Source of the DNA: VAZQ01 sp963827585
GTDB taxonomy: Bacteria; Pseudomonadota; Alphaproteobacteria; Rhizobiales; Xanthobacteraceae
DNA length: 64,000 nucleotides
Reading direction: 5' to 3'
Assembly (NCBI GenBank): GCA_963827585.1
Contig: CAWHCK010000064.1
Location: 13,382-77,381, forward strand
Shown here: positions 26,844-34,226 of the stretch, one piece after another
Position numbering within the stretch: the first letter of the stretch is position 1
Layout: each line of letters starts with the position of its first letter
Made by a program: the position numbers and the translations under genes
Notes under the pieces: generated by a model
The model's input: only the letters and a program-made list of their open reading frames with translations
Databases searched by the model: none
What the model was told of the DNA's origin: nothing

Positions 26844-27965
26844 ATGCCGTGGAGCAATCAGGGCGGCGGGCCGTGGGGGTCGGGAGGCGGGGGCAAAGGC
26901 CCCTGGGGTTCGGGGCAGCCGCCCTTGGGCCCGACACCGCCCGATCTCGAGGAGTTCCTGCGCCGCAGCCAGGACCGACTGCGCACGGTGCTGCCGGGCG
27001 GCAGTCTGGGCGGCAAGGGGCTCGCCCTGATCGTGCTTGCCGCGGTCGCCATCTGGGGATTTTCCGGCTTCTTCCGCGTCGAACCCGATGAACTCGGCGT
27101 GGTGCTGCGCTTCGGCAAATACGTGCGCGAGGTGCAGCCCGGACTGAATTATCACCTGCCGTACCCGATCGAGACTGTGCTGACGCCGAAGGCGTTGCGC
27201 GTCAACAAGATCGACATCGGCATGCGGGTGGTCGAGGACCTGCGCCGCGGCACCACGACACGCGACGTGCCGGAGGAGAGCTTGATGCTCACGGGCGACG
27301 AAAACATCGTCGATGTCGATTTCTCCGTGCTGTGGAAGATCAAGCCGAACGGCGTGGGCGACTATCTGTTCAACATCCAGCAGCCGGAAGGCACGGTGAA
27401 AGCGGTCGCCGAAAGCGCCATGCGCGAAATCATCGGCCGTTCCAACCTGCAGCCGATCCTGACCGGGGCGCGGCAGAACATCGAGACCGGCGTGCAGGAT
27501 TTGATGCAGACCGTTCTGGACAAATATGGCGCCGGCATCCAGATCACGCAGGTCCAGCTCCAGAAGGTCGATCCGCCCTCGCAGGTGATCGATGCCTTCC
27601 GCGACGTGCAGGCCGCCCGCGCCGACCTCGAACGTGCGCAGAACGAAGCACAGACCTACGCCAACAAGGTGGTGCCGGAAGCGCGTGGACGCGCCTCGCA
27701 GATCGTCCAGAACGCCGAGGCCTATCGCGAGCAGACCGTGGCCGAGGCCAAGGGCGCGACGTCGCGCTTTCTGCAGGTCTACGACGAATACAAGAAGGCG
27801 CCCGACGTCACCCGCCAGCGCATGTATCTGGAAACCATGGAACGGCTGTTCGGGGGCACCGACAAGATCATCATGGATTCGGGAGGAGGAGTCGTTCCCT
27901 ATCTGCCGCTCGACCAGCTCACGCGGCGGCCGCCGACGCCGCCGCCGACGGGAGGCGGCCGATGA
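26844..27965 (+). CDS. hflK: HflK, SPFH-domain subunit of the FtsH modulator
   Basis: The larger subunit of the HflKC complex, which encloses the membrane protease FtsH and limits its activity. 373 residues: a Gly/Pro-rich N-terminal region (WSNQGGGPWGSGGGGKGPWG), a membrane helix near residues 53-72 (LALIVLAAVAIWGFSGFFRV), then the SPFH/Band 7 domain (DELGVVLRFGKYVREVQPGL, VDVDFSVLWKIKPNGVGDYL) and an Ala/Gln-rich coiled coil (VQAARADLERAQNEAQTYAN). It is coupled to hflC by an ATGA overlap, the standard operon. Confidence 0.96.
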   Translation: MPWSNQGGGPWGSGGGGKGPWGSGQPPLGPTPPDLEEFLRRSQDRLRTVLPGGSLGGKGLALIVLAAVAIWGFSGFFRVEPDELGVVLRFGKYVREVQPGLNYHLPYPIETVLTPKALRVNKIDIGMRVVEDLRRGTTTRDVPEESLMLTGDENIVDVDFSVLWKIKPNGVGDYLFNIQQPEGTVKAVAESAMREIIGRSNLQPILTGARQNIETGVQDLMQTVLDKYGAGIQITQVQLQKVDPPSQVIDAFRDVQAARADLERAQNEAQTYANKVVPEARGRASQIVQNAEAYREQTVAEAKGATSRFLQVYDEYKKAPDVTRQRMYLETMERLFGGTDKIIMDSGGGVVPYLPLDQLTRRPPTPPPTGGGR

Positions 27966-28888
27966 GACTCAACCTTGTTGGCGGCATCGTCGCCGCCCTC
28001 ATCATCGTGGCGCTGATCATCGCCTACGGCAGTGTGTTCACCGTCTATCAGACGCGCCAGGCCCTGGTGGTCCGGCTCGGCCAACCGGTGCGCGTGGTGA
28101 CCGAGCCCGGACTGCATTTCAAGTTCCCGCTGATCGACAGCGTCATCAACATCGACAAGCGCATCCTGGATCTGGAAAACCCGGCGCAGGAAGTGATCGC
28201 CTCCGACCAGAAGCGCCTGGTGGTCGATGCGTTTGCACGTTACAGCATCAAGCAGCCGCTGAGGTTTTACCAGACCGTCGGCACGGTCGATGGCGCCAAC
28301 CTGCAGCTCTCGATCCTGCTCAACTCGGCGCTGCGGCGCGTGCTCGGCGAGTCTACGTTGACGCAGGTGGTGCGCGATGAGCGCGATCACCTGATGGCAC
28401 GGGTGCGCGAGCAACTCGGCAATGAGGCGCAGGCCTATGGGATCTCCGTCGTCGACGTGCGCATTCGCCGCGCCGACCTGCCGGAGCAGAACAGCCAGGC
28501 GGTCTACCAGCGCATGCAGACCGAGCGTCAGCAGGAGGCGGCTCAAATCCGGGCCCAGGGCACCCAGCGCGCGCAGGAGATCCGCGCCAAGGCGGATCGC
28601 GACGTCACGGTGCTGCTCGCGGATGCGCAGTCCAAGGGCGAGCAGACCCGCGGCGAGGGCGACGGCGAGCGCAATCGCATTTTTGCGGACGCCTACGGAC
28701 GGGATCCCGACTTCTTCTCGTTCTACCGTTCGATGCAGGCCTATGAAGCCGGACTAAAGTCCAACGATACGCGCATGCTGCTCAAGCCCGATACGGAGTT
28801 CTTCCGTTTCTTCGTCGATCCATCGGGCAAGCGCGATGGCAGCGCTCCGCCCAACGCCACGCCCGCTCCGAGCACGCCGGCGAAATAG
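27962..28888 (+). CDS. hflC: HflC, SPFH-domain subunit of the FtsH modulator
   Basis: The partner of HflK. 308 residues: an N-terminal membrane anchor (GGIVAALIIVALIIAYGSVF), the SPFH domain (TVYQTRQALVVRLGQPVRVV, PGLHFKFPLIDSVINIDKRI), the coiled coil (RQQEAAQIRAQGTQRAQEIR) and the conserved FSFYRSMQAYEAGL and DTRMLLKPDTEFFRFF near the end. The last 20 residues are Pro/Ala-rich. It is followed 36 bases later by the DUF2065 gene. Confidence 0.96.
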   Translation: MRLNLVGGIVAALIIVALIIAYGSVFTVYQTRQALVVRLGQPVRVVTEPGLHFKFPLIDSVINIDKRILDLENPAQEVIASDQKRLVVDAFARYSIKQPLRFYQTVGTVDGANLQLSILLNSALRRVLGESTLTQVVRDERDHLMARVREQLGNEAQAYGISVVDVRIRRADLPEQNSQAVYQRMQTERQQEAAQIRAQGTQRAQEIRAKADRDVTVLLADAQSKGEQTRGEGDGERNRIFADAYGRDPDFFSFYRSMQAYEAGLKSNDTRMLLKPDTEFFRFFVDPSGKRDGSAPPNATPAPSTPAK

Positions 28889-28924
28889 CAGCGGACTTCG
28901 CCATCACCGACCGGTCAAGGCAAA

Positions 28925-29110
28925 GTGGCCCAGTTCATCGTTGCGATCGGTCTCGTGCTCGTCATTGAGGGACTTCTGTTCGCCGCCTTCCCCCGCGCCG
29001 CGAAACGGCTGGCGGCGAGCGCACTGGCGAGCCCGGAAATGACGTTGCGCATCGCAGGCATCGTGTCCGCTGTGCTCGGTATCGTACTCATCTGGCTGGT
29101 GCGCGGGTGA
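28925..29110 (+). CDS. DUF2065 small membrane protein
   Basis: A 61-residue protein with two membrane helices (FIVAIGLVLVIEGLLFAAFP and LRIAGIVSAVLGIVLIWLVR) separated by a short positively charged loop, the DUF2065 pattern. It starts at a GTG (28925). In proteobacteria this gene regularly follows hflC, which suggests a link to HflKC-FtsH, although no function is established. Confidence 0.88.
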   Translation: MAQFIVAIGLVLVIEGLLFAAFPRAAKRLAASALASPEMTLRIAGIVSAVLGIVLIWLVRG

Positions 29111-29252
29111 GCGAACGCGCTCGGCACGTGCCGCAGACGGTCCCGATTCCGCCCCAATCGCAAGCCTAATTCCCGGTATCGAGATCACCCTTGCGTCCAT
29201 GGCCGGAGGGGAGCACTGTCTCGCCTTCACGACTCCAGGAGCTCAGACGTCC

Positions 29253-30740
29253 ATGCTCGGCACTCTCGCCCAATTTACCCGGCGTGTCCGCCAGCCTGCC
29301 TTGGCCGCGGCCGCCGCCGCAGCGGTGGTCCTGGCGGCGCCGTCGACTTCATCGGCCGCGCGCGGACCCGACATCATCGCCGACGTCGCCGAGAACGTGA
29401 TCGAGGCGGTCGTCAACATCTCTACCTCGCAAAAGGTCGAGACGCGCAACAGCCCGATGCCGCAGTTGCCGAACGATCCGCAATTGGACGAGTTGTTCCG
29501 CGACTTCTTCAATCGGCGCGGCCAGGGCGATCCGCAGAATCGCGAGCGCGGCCCGCGGCGGGTCAATTCGCTCGGCTCCGGATTCATCATCGATCCGTCC
29601 GGCATCGTCGTCACCAACAATCACGTGATCTCGGAAGCCGACGAGATCACCGTCATCCTCAATGACGGCGCGCGGCTCAAGGCCGAGATCATCGGAAAGG
29701 ATCAGAAGACCGACATCGCCCTGCTCAGGGTCAAGCCCGACAAGCCGCTCAAGGCGGTGAAGTTCGGCGATTCGGAGAAGCTGCGACTGGGCGAATGGGT
29801 GATCGCCATCGGCAACCCGTTCAGCCTCGGCGGCACCGTGACGGCCGGCATCGTGTCGGCGCGCAACCGCGACATCAATTCCGGCCCCTACGACAACTAC
29901 ATCCAGACCGACGCCGCGATCAACCGCGGCAATTCGGGCGGGCCCCTGTTCAACCTCGATGGCGAGGTGGTCGGCGTCAACACCGCGATCATCTCGCCTT
30001 CCGGCGGCTCGATCGGCATCGGCTTTGCGGTGCCGTCGAAAACCGCGATGCCGGTGATCGATCAGTTGCGGCAATTCGGCGAGACCCGGCGCGGCTGGCT
30101 CGGCGTGCGCATCCAGCAGGTGACCGATGAGATCGCCGATAGCCTCAAGATCAGCCCGGCGCGCGGCGCGCTGGTCGCCGGCGTCGACGAGAAGGGACCG
30201 GCCAAGCCCGCCGGCATCGAACCCGGCGACGTGATCGTCAAGTTCGACGGGAAGGATATCAAGGAGATGCGTGACCTGCCGCGCGCCGTCGCCGACACTC
30301 CCGTCGGCAAGCAGACGCCGGTGATCATCATCCGCAAGGGCAAGGAAGAGACCAAGACCGTTACCCTCGGCCGGCTCGAGGACGGCGAGAAGCTGGCAGC
30401 GGCGGATCCGAAGGGCGACAGCAAGTCCGACAAGACCGTCGTCAAGAAGACGCTGGGCATCGAGCTTGCCAACATGTCCGACGATCTGCGCAAGCGCTAC
30501 AAGATCAAGGACACCGTCAAGGGCGTCGTCATCACCGGCGTCGATCCGAGCTCGCCCGCGGCAGACAAGCGCTTGTCGGCCGGCGACGTCATTGTCGAGA
30601 TCGCGCAGGAGGCGGTGGCGAGCGCCGACGACCTCCAGGCCAAGATCGACAAGCTCAAGAAGGACGGCCGCAAGTCGGCGCTGCTGCTGGTGGCGGGCGC
30701 CGATGGTGAGCTGCGCTTCGTGGCGCTGAGCCTGCAATAG
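29253..30740 (+). CDS. degP: DegP/HtrA-family periplasmic serine protease
   Basis: A Do-family protease and chaperone of the periplasm (495 residues). Signal peptide near residues 17-36 (LAAAAAAAVVLAAPSTSSAA), then the trypsin-like domain with His124 (VVTNNHVISE), Asp154 (KTDIALLRV) and Ser228 (NRGNSGGPLFN). Two PDZ domains follow at about 290-375 and 400-490 (KPAGIEPGDVIVKFDGKDI; KRLSAGDVIVEIAQEAV). The ATG at 29253 is chosen because it gives a normal signal peptide; the frame is open a further 54 bases upstream. It follows hflKC and DUF2065, grouping membrane and envelope proteolysis genes. Confidence 0.95.
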   Translation: MLGTLAQFTRRVRQPALAAAAAAAVVLAAPSTSSAARGPDIIADVAENVIEAVVNISTSQKVETRNSPMPQLPNDPQLDELFRDFFNRRGQGDPQNRERGPRRVNSLGSGFIIDPSGIVVTNNHVISEADEITVILNDGARLKAEIIGKDQKTDIALLRVKPDKPLKAVKFGDSEKLRLGEWVIAIGNPFSLGGTVTAGIVSARNRDINSGPYDNYIQTDAAINRGNSGGPLFNLDGEVVGVNTAIISPSGGSIGIGFAVPSKTAMPVIDQLRQFGETRRGWLGVRIQQVTDEIADSLKISPARGALVAGVDEKGPAKPAGIEPGDVIVKFDGKDIKEMRDLPRAVADTPVGKQTPVIIIRKGKEETKTVTLGRLEDGEKLAAADPKGDSKSDKTVVKKTLGIELANMSDDLRKRYKIKDTVKGVVITGVDPSSPAADKRLSAGDVIVEIAQEAVASADDLQAKIDKLKKDGRKSALLLVAGADGELRFVALSLQ

Positions 30741-30745
30741 CAGAC

Positions 30746-30823
30746 GACGACAGAGGACGGATGACGGAGGAGCAGGAACACGCCTCCGTCGCCGTGCTCA
30801 TCTGTCGTCCGTCCTCTGTCGTC
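30746..30823. terminator. Inverted repeat between convergent degP and serB
   Basis: Perfect 15-base arms gacgacagaggacgg (30746-30760) and ccgtcctctgtcgtc (30809-30823), with a second shorter pair (cggagg/cctccg) inside, lie exactly between two converging genes. It could end transcription from both sides, but there is no T run, so it may simply be an inserted repeat. Its right arm covers the last codons of serB. Confidence 0.5.
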
Positions 30824-31787
30824 CGTCGTCCGGTTCCACGAATTCTTCCCGCCGATAGCCCTGGACGTAGAGCAGCGCGGTGAGATCGCCGTGGTCGATG
30901 CGGGCGGCCGCAGCCTGCGCGACTTTGGGCTTGGCGTGATAAGCGACGCCGAGGCCGGCCGCCTCGATCATGGCGATATCGTTGGCGCCGTCGCCGGCGA
31001 CCAGGGTCGCTTCGGGCGCGATGCCCAACCGTCGCCTGAGCTCGATCAGCGTCGCGAGCTTCCCCTCGCGTCCGAAGATCGGCTCGGCCACCTCGCCGGT
31101 CAGTCGGCCGCTGGCGTCGAAAAGCAGCGTATTGGCGCGGTTCTCGTCGAAGCCGATCATGGCGGCGATGCGCGCCGTAAACAGCGTGAAGCCACCGGTG
31201 ACGAGACAGGTATAGGCGCCGTTCCTGCGCAGGGTCGCGACCAGTGTCCGCGCCCCCGGCGTGAGGCGAATGCGCTTGGCAATGACCTCGTCGACGACCG
31301 AAGCAGATAAACCCTTGAGCACCGCCACCCGCTCGCGCAGCGCCGGTGCGAATTCGATCTCCCCGCGCATGGCGCGCTCGGTGATGGCCGCGACGTGCTG
31401 CTTGACCCCGACATGGTCGGCGAGCTCGTCGATGCATTCCTGGCCGATCATGGTGGAATCCATGTCGGCGAGAAAAAGCCTCTTGCGGCGGCCGCTCGCG
31501 CGCTGCAGCACAACGTCGACCGGCGCGGCGACGAGCGCGGCGCGCACGCGCTCGGTGAGGGCGCGGTTGTCGTTCGCCTGGAGATGGTCCTGTTGGGTCC
31601 GGTCCTGTTGGGTCTGGTCTTGTTGGGTCTGGTCTTGGCCCGCGGTAAAGGGAATGTCGGCGGCGACGCCGGGATCGAGCCAGATCGGCGCCTGCGGCGA
31701 GGGCAGCGCGCCGCGCGCGCGTTCGATCAGATCCGCGTCGAGCGCCGGCGCCGCCGGGTTCGAAATCAGTGTTGCGATGAAGGTCAT
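30798..31787 (-). CDS. serB: Phosphoserine phosphatase
   Basis: Last step of serine synthesis, hydrolysing phosphoserine. A HAD-superfamily enzyme with nucleophile Asp108 in LADMDSTMIGQECIDELA, SGGFTLFTARIAAMIGFD-like motif II region (VTGGFTLF), and motif III/IV in LVAGDGANDIAMIEAAGLGV. At 329 residues it carries the N-terminal ACT-like region usual for this group. That region is interrupted at residues 51-70 by a Gln/Asp/Thr tandem repeat (QDQTQQDQTQQDRTQQD). The last dozen residues (DDGRQRTDDR) are encoded by a repeat arm rather than family sequence. Its start is only three bases from the miaA start on the other strand. Confidence 0.95.
   Translation of the reverse strand: MTFIATLISNPAAPALDADLIERARGALPSPQAPIWLDPGVAADIPFTAGQDQTQQDQTQQDRTQQDHLQANDNRALTERVRAALVAAPVDVVLQRASGRRKRLFLADMDSTMIGQECIDELADHVGVKQHVAAITERAMRGEIEFAPALRERVAVLKGLSASVVDEVIAKRIRLTPGARTLVATLRRNGAYTCLVTGGFTLFTARIAAMIGFDENRANTLLFDASGRLTGEVAEPIFGREGKLATLIELRRRLGIAPEATLVAGDGANDIAMIEAAGLGVAYHAKPKVAQAAAARIDHGDLTALLYVQGYRREEFVEPDDGRQRTDDR
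31585..31637. repeat. 15-bp tandem repeat within serB
   Basis: Three full copies and one partial copy of a 15-base unit (tggtcctgttgggtc and close variants) at 31585, 31600, 31615 and 31630. In serB it adds five-residue units QDxTQ. Because the unit is a multiple of three, the copy number can vary without breaking the frame. Confidence 0.85.
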
Positions 31788-31790
31788 GGA

Positions 31791-32720
31791 ATGACCGGCC
31801 GAGCACCATCAAAGCGGGCGGTGCTTATCGCAGGGCCGACTGCGAGCGGCAAGTCGGCACTGGCGCTGACTTTGGCAGAGCGGCTCGGCGGCACGGTCAT
31901 CAATGCCGATTCCATGCAGGTCTATCGCGATCTGCGCATCCTCACCGCCCGCCCGACCGCCACGGAGGAGGCGCGCGTGCCCCATCTCCTCTACGGCCAG
32001 GTGGACGCGGCCGAGAACTATTCGGTCGGCCGCTGGTGCGTCGACGCGGTCGCCGCGCTGGCGGCGGTCGAGCGGGCAGGGCGCTTGCCGGTGGTCGTCG
32101 GCGGCACCGGCCTCTATTTCAAGGCGCTGACGCGTGGACTGGCGGCCGTCCCGCCGATCCCCGCCAACATCCGCTCAGCCGTGCGGGAACGGCTCGCGGC
32201 CGGCGGCATTGCTCCGCTCTATGCCGAGCTCGGCGCGCGCGATCCCGCGACCGCGCACCGCCTGATGCCTGCCGATCGCGCGCGCATCACCCGTGCGCTC
32301 GAGGTGGTGTTGGCGACCGGTCGGTCGCTCACGGACTGGCACCGGGAGGGCATGAAGCCAGCCCTCGATCCCGATAGCGCCGTCAAGATCTTCCTCGACG
32401 CCGATCGTGCGGAGCTCTACCGCCGCATCGATGCGCGCTTCGATGCGATGCTCGCGTCGGGCGCGCTGGAGGAGGTGCACGCGCTGCGCCGCCGCGGTCT
32501 CGACCCCGCGCTCCCGGCCATGAAGGCGCACGGGGTGCCATGGCTGATCCGGCACATCGGGGGCGAGATTGATCTCGCCACCGCCGCTGAGGGTGGAAAG
32601 CGCGACACCCGCCGCTACAGCAAGCGCCAGGCCACCTGGTTCCGCCATCAGCTGCCGGACTGGACCTGGGGCGCCCCCGACACCGCGCTGGCCGAGATCG
32701 GGCGCACGCTCGGCCGCTGA
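31791..32720 (+). CDS. miaA: tRNA dimethylallyltransferase
   Basis: Adds the dimethylallyl group to A37 of tRNAs that read codons starting with U. 309 residues with Walker A GPTASGKS (15-22), INADSMQVYRDLRILTARPT, LYGQVDAAENYSVGRWCVDA, VVVGGTGLYFKALTRGLAAV and the C-terminal DTRRYSKRQATWFRHQ. It starts at 31791, with only three bases between its start and that of the divergent serB, so its upstream signals must lie inside serB. Its 3' end overlaps the converging msrQ by 73 bases. Confidence 0.96.
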   Translation: MTGRAPSKRAVLIAGPTASGKSALALTLAERLGGTVINADSMQVYRDLRILTARPTATEEARVPHLLYGQVDAAENYSVGRWCVDAVAALAAVERAGRLPVVVGGTGLYFKALTRGLAAVPPIPANIRSAVRERLAAGGIAPLYAELGARDPATAHRLMPADRARITRALEVVLATGRSLTDWHREGMKPALDPDSAVKIFLDADRAELYRRIDARFDAMLASGALEEVHALRRRGLDPALPAMKAHGVPWLIRHIGGEIDLATAAEGGKRDTRRYSKRQATWFRHQLPDWTWGAPDTALAEIGRTLGR

Positions 32721-33535
32721 CGCGCGGGCTTTTGGCGCCAGAAGGCGACGGCGGCAACGGCGAGGCCGGCGGCGAGCACCCACCAGGCCGGCCTTATCTC
32801 CATGTCGATGTCGAAATGGGCGAGCAGGACACGCCGCCCGTCGACGCCGCTCGTGAGCATATAGATCAGCGCTTCGCCGGCCGCGGTCACGATGGCGGCC
32901 ACTCCGGCAAGCAACACGAGGTGAAGCGGCGTCACCGCGCCGTTGCGGCGGTAGAGCAGCCGGTACGCCAAGAGCCAGGTGAGGAATCCCGCCATCAGCA
33001 CCGGCTGGTAGATCTCGAGCTTGGACTGCATGAAGAAGTGCACGACCGCGATCAGCACGATGCCGTAGACGAGACGGTGGAGCGCGTTCCAGCGCCCCGG
33101 TCCCAATCGGCTGATGGCGGCGTCGGTCGAGGTCGCGGCAAGCGCGATCAGGCCCGTCAGTGTCAGGGCGCCGATCAGCAGGTAGATGCGCAAGACGATC
33201 TCGCTGGCGACCTTGAACAGATCAAAATGCTGATCGAGGATGTAAAGCGACAGATGCAGGACGGCGTACGCCGCCGAGGCAACGCCGAGCGTGCGCCGCG
33301 CGAGGATGATGCGGGGGTAGTTGAGAATGCGCTGTGCCGGCGTGATCGCCAGCGTGATCAGGAGAAACCGCAAGGCCCAGTCGCCGGCCTGGTGGATGGC
33401 CTCGGTGACCGGCCGGGCGCCAAGCTCGTCGGCGGCGGCCTGGTATGCGATCCAGAGCGCCGGCAGCACCGCCGCCACGAAGGCAACGATCTTCACCGGC
33501 GACCAGCGCCCGGACCGCTCACGAAGGAATGGCAT
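32648..33535 (-). CDS. msrQ: MsrQ-like heme b membrane subunit
   Basis: A ferric-reductase-like transmembrane protein of 295 residues. MsrQ supplies electrons from the respiratory chain to the periplasmic methionine sulfoxide reductase MsrP. Six helices are visible, with the heme-ligand histidines in ASAAYAVLHLSLYILDQ and NALHRLVYGIVLIAVVHFFM. The C-terminal third has extra helices (LHLVLLAGVAAIVTAAGEAL, WWVLAAGLAVAAVAFW). No msrP gene is next to it, which is unusual since the two normally form an operon. Its 3' end overlaps miaA on the other strand. Confidence 0.85.
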   Translation of the reverse strand: MPFLRERSGRWSPVKIVAFVAAVLPALWIAYQAAADELGARPVTEAIHQAGDWALRFLLITLAITPAQRILNYPRIILARRTLGVASAAYAVLHLSLYILDQHFDLFKVASEIVLRIYLLIGALTLTGLIALAATSTDAAISRLGPGRWNALHRLVYGIVLIAVVHFFMQSKLEIYQPVLMAGFLTWLLAYRLLYRRNGAVTPLHLVLLAGVAAIVTAAGEALIYMLTSGVDGRRVLLAHFDIDMEIRPAWWVLAAGLAVAAVAFWRQKPARQRPSVRPISASAVSGAPQVQSGS

Positions 33536-33625
33536 GGATCACGCCCGCTCCCGCGACGGCCGTGAAGATAGCGGCAGATCGGATAACGCCCAATCACATG
33601 GGGCGCGCGGCCGGGTCATCGGCGA

Positions 33626-33771
33626 TCACGATTTGAAGAGCGCCGCGCCCGCCGTTTGGGCCGCCTGCGCCAGCGCGACATCGCGCGTCGCGAGCGGCAG
33701 GGCGGCGCGCAGGGCGAGCTCGAGATAGGCGGCGTCGGCAATTCGCAGGATGTGGCGGCGAGCCAGCGCGA
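33626..33771 (-). pseudogene. VapC toxin fragment (PIN domain C-terminus)
   Basis: About 46 residues (LARRHILRIADAAYLELALR, PLATRDVALAQAAQTAGAAL) match only the last third of VapC ribonuclease toxins, including the DAAYLELA and the ATRD metal-site region. The first two thirds, with the catalytic N-terminal Asp, are gone: the fragment begins right at the antitoxin's stop codon, as if an internal deletion joined the two. Not functional. Confidence 0.65.
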
Positions 33772-33990
33772 CTATTCGATCTCGAGATCGCACTTCAACT
33801 GTTCCCAATTTCGCTCTGCCTCCTCAGGTGACACCGGCGGGCCCTGGGCGGCGACAAGGGCGCGCAGACGGGCAGCCGCTCGCCGGGCATTCGCTCGATC
33901 GAAATCTTCCATCGGGCTGCCACTGGGCGGCCGTTCTTCGTGACGAGCCATTGGGATGTTCCTATCCTACGGGTCGACAACCAGTCTAAC
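33772..33990 (-). pseudogene. Phd/VapB-type antitoxin relic
   Basis: The conserved Phd N-terminal strand GTSQWLVTKNGRPVAARW is visible in one frame (about 33905-33980), while the C-terminal helices EDFDRANARRAAARLRALVA and PVSPEEAERNWEQLKCDLE are in another, the 59-residue frame at 33772-33951. A single indel near 33910 would join them. Together with the truncated vapC this is the remnant of one type II toxin-antitoxin module upstream of the ilvB promoter. Confidence 0.6.
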
Positions 33991-34017
33991 TCGCTATAGT
34001 TGTAACAACGCGTTTGC

Positions 34018-34046
34018 TTGACTGCCCGGGTGCGAACACATATAAG
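34018..34046 (+). promoter_or_regulatory. Probable sigma-70 promoter of ilvB
   Basis: TTGACT at 34018-34023, a 17-base spacer, and TATAAG at 34041-34046 make a near-consensus housekeeping promoter. Transcription would start near 34053, ahead of the leader peptide and terminator that precede ilvB. Confidence 0.7.
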
Positions 34047-34100
34047 TGGCCTGCAAGGAAATGACGAAAGGGCGCATCGGTGCGCAATTTTATTACTCAA

Positions 34101-34142
34101 ATGCTCGTCATCGTACGGAGACGCACCGCCGCGGGTGGCTAG
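34101..34142 (+). CDS. ilvB leader peptide
   Basis: A 13-codon frame, MLVIVRRRTAAGG and TAG, between a good promoter and a terminator hairpin before ilvB. The consecutive Leu-Val-Ile-Val codons are those of the pathway's end products, as expected for ribosome-mediated attenuation: starvation for a branched-chain amino acid would stall the ribosome there. The DNA over its 3' part (gcaccgcc) can pair with ggcggtgc at about 34157-34164, giving an alternative structure competing with the terminator. Confidence 0.75.
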   Translation: MLVIVRRRTAAGG

Positions 34143-34167
34143 GCCATTCGTGAACGTGGCGGTGCGC

Positions 34168-34192
34168 AAAAGGGCCCTCGCGGCCCTTTTTG
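34168..34192 (+). terminator. Attenuator terminator of ilvB
   Basis: A hairpin with arms aagggcc/ggcccttt around ctcgc followed by a T run (34187-34191), 35 bases before the ilvB start and after the leader peptide. Its position and the alternative pairing just upstream fit transcription attenuation. Confidence 0.75.
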
Positions 34193-34226
34193 CTTTCAAG
34201 GACGTGCGGGCGAATGGGAGCTGACC

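Noticed and set aside
29349..30737. 462-codon frame antisense to degP
   Set aside because: Shadow of degP; no motif of its own.
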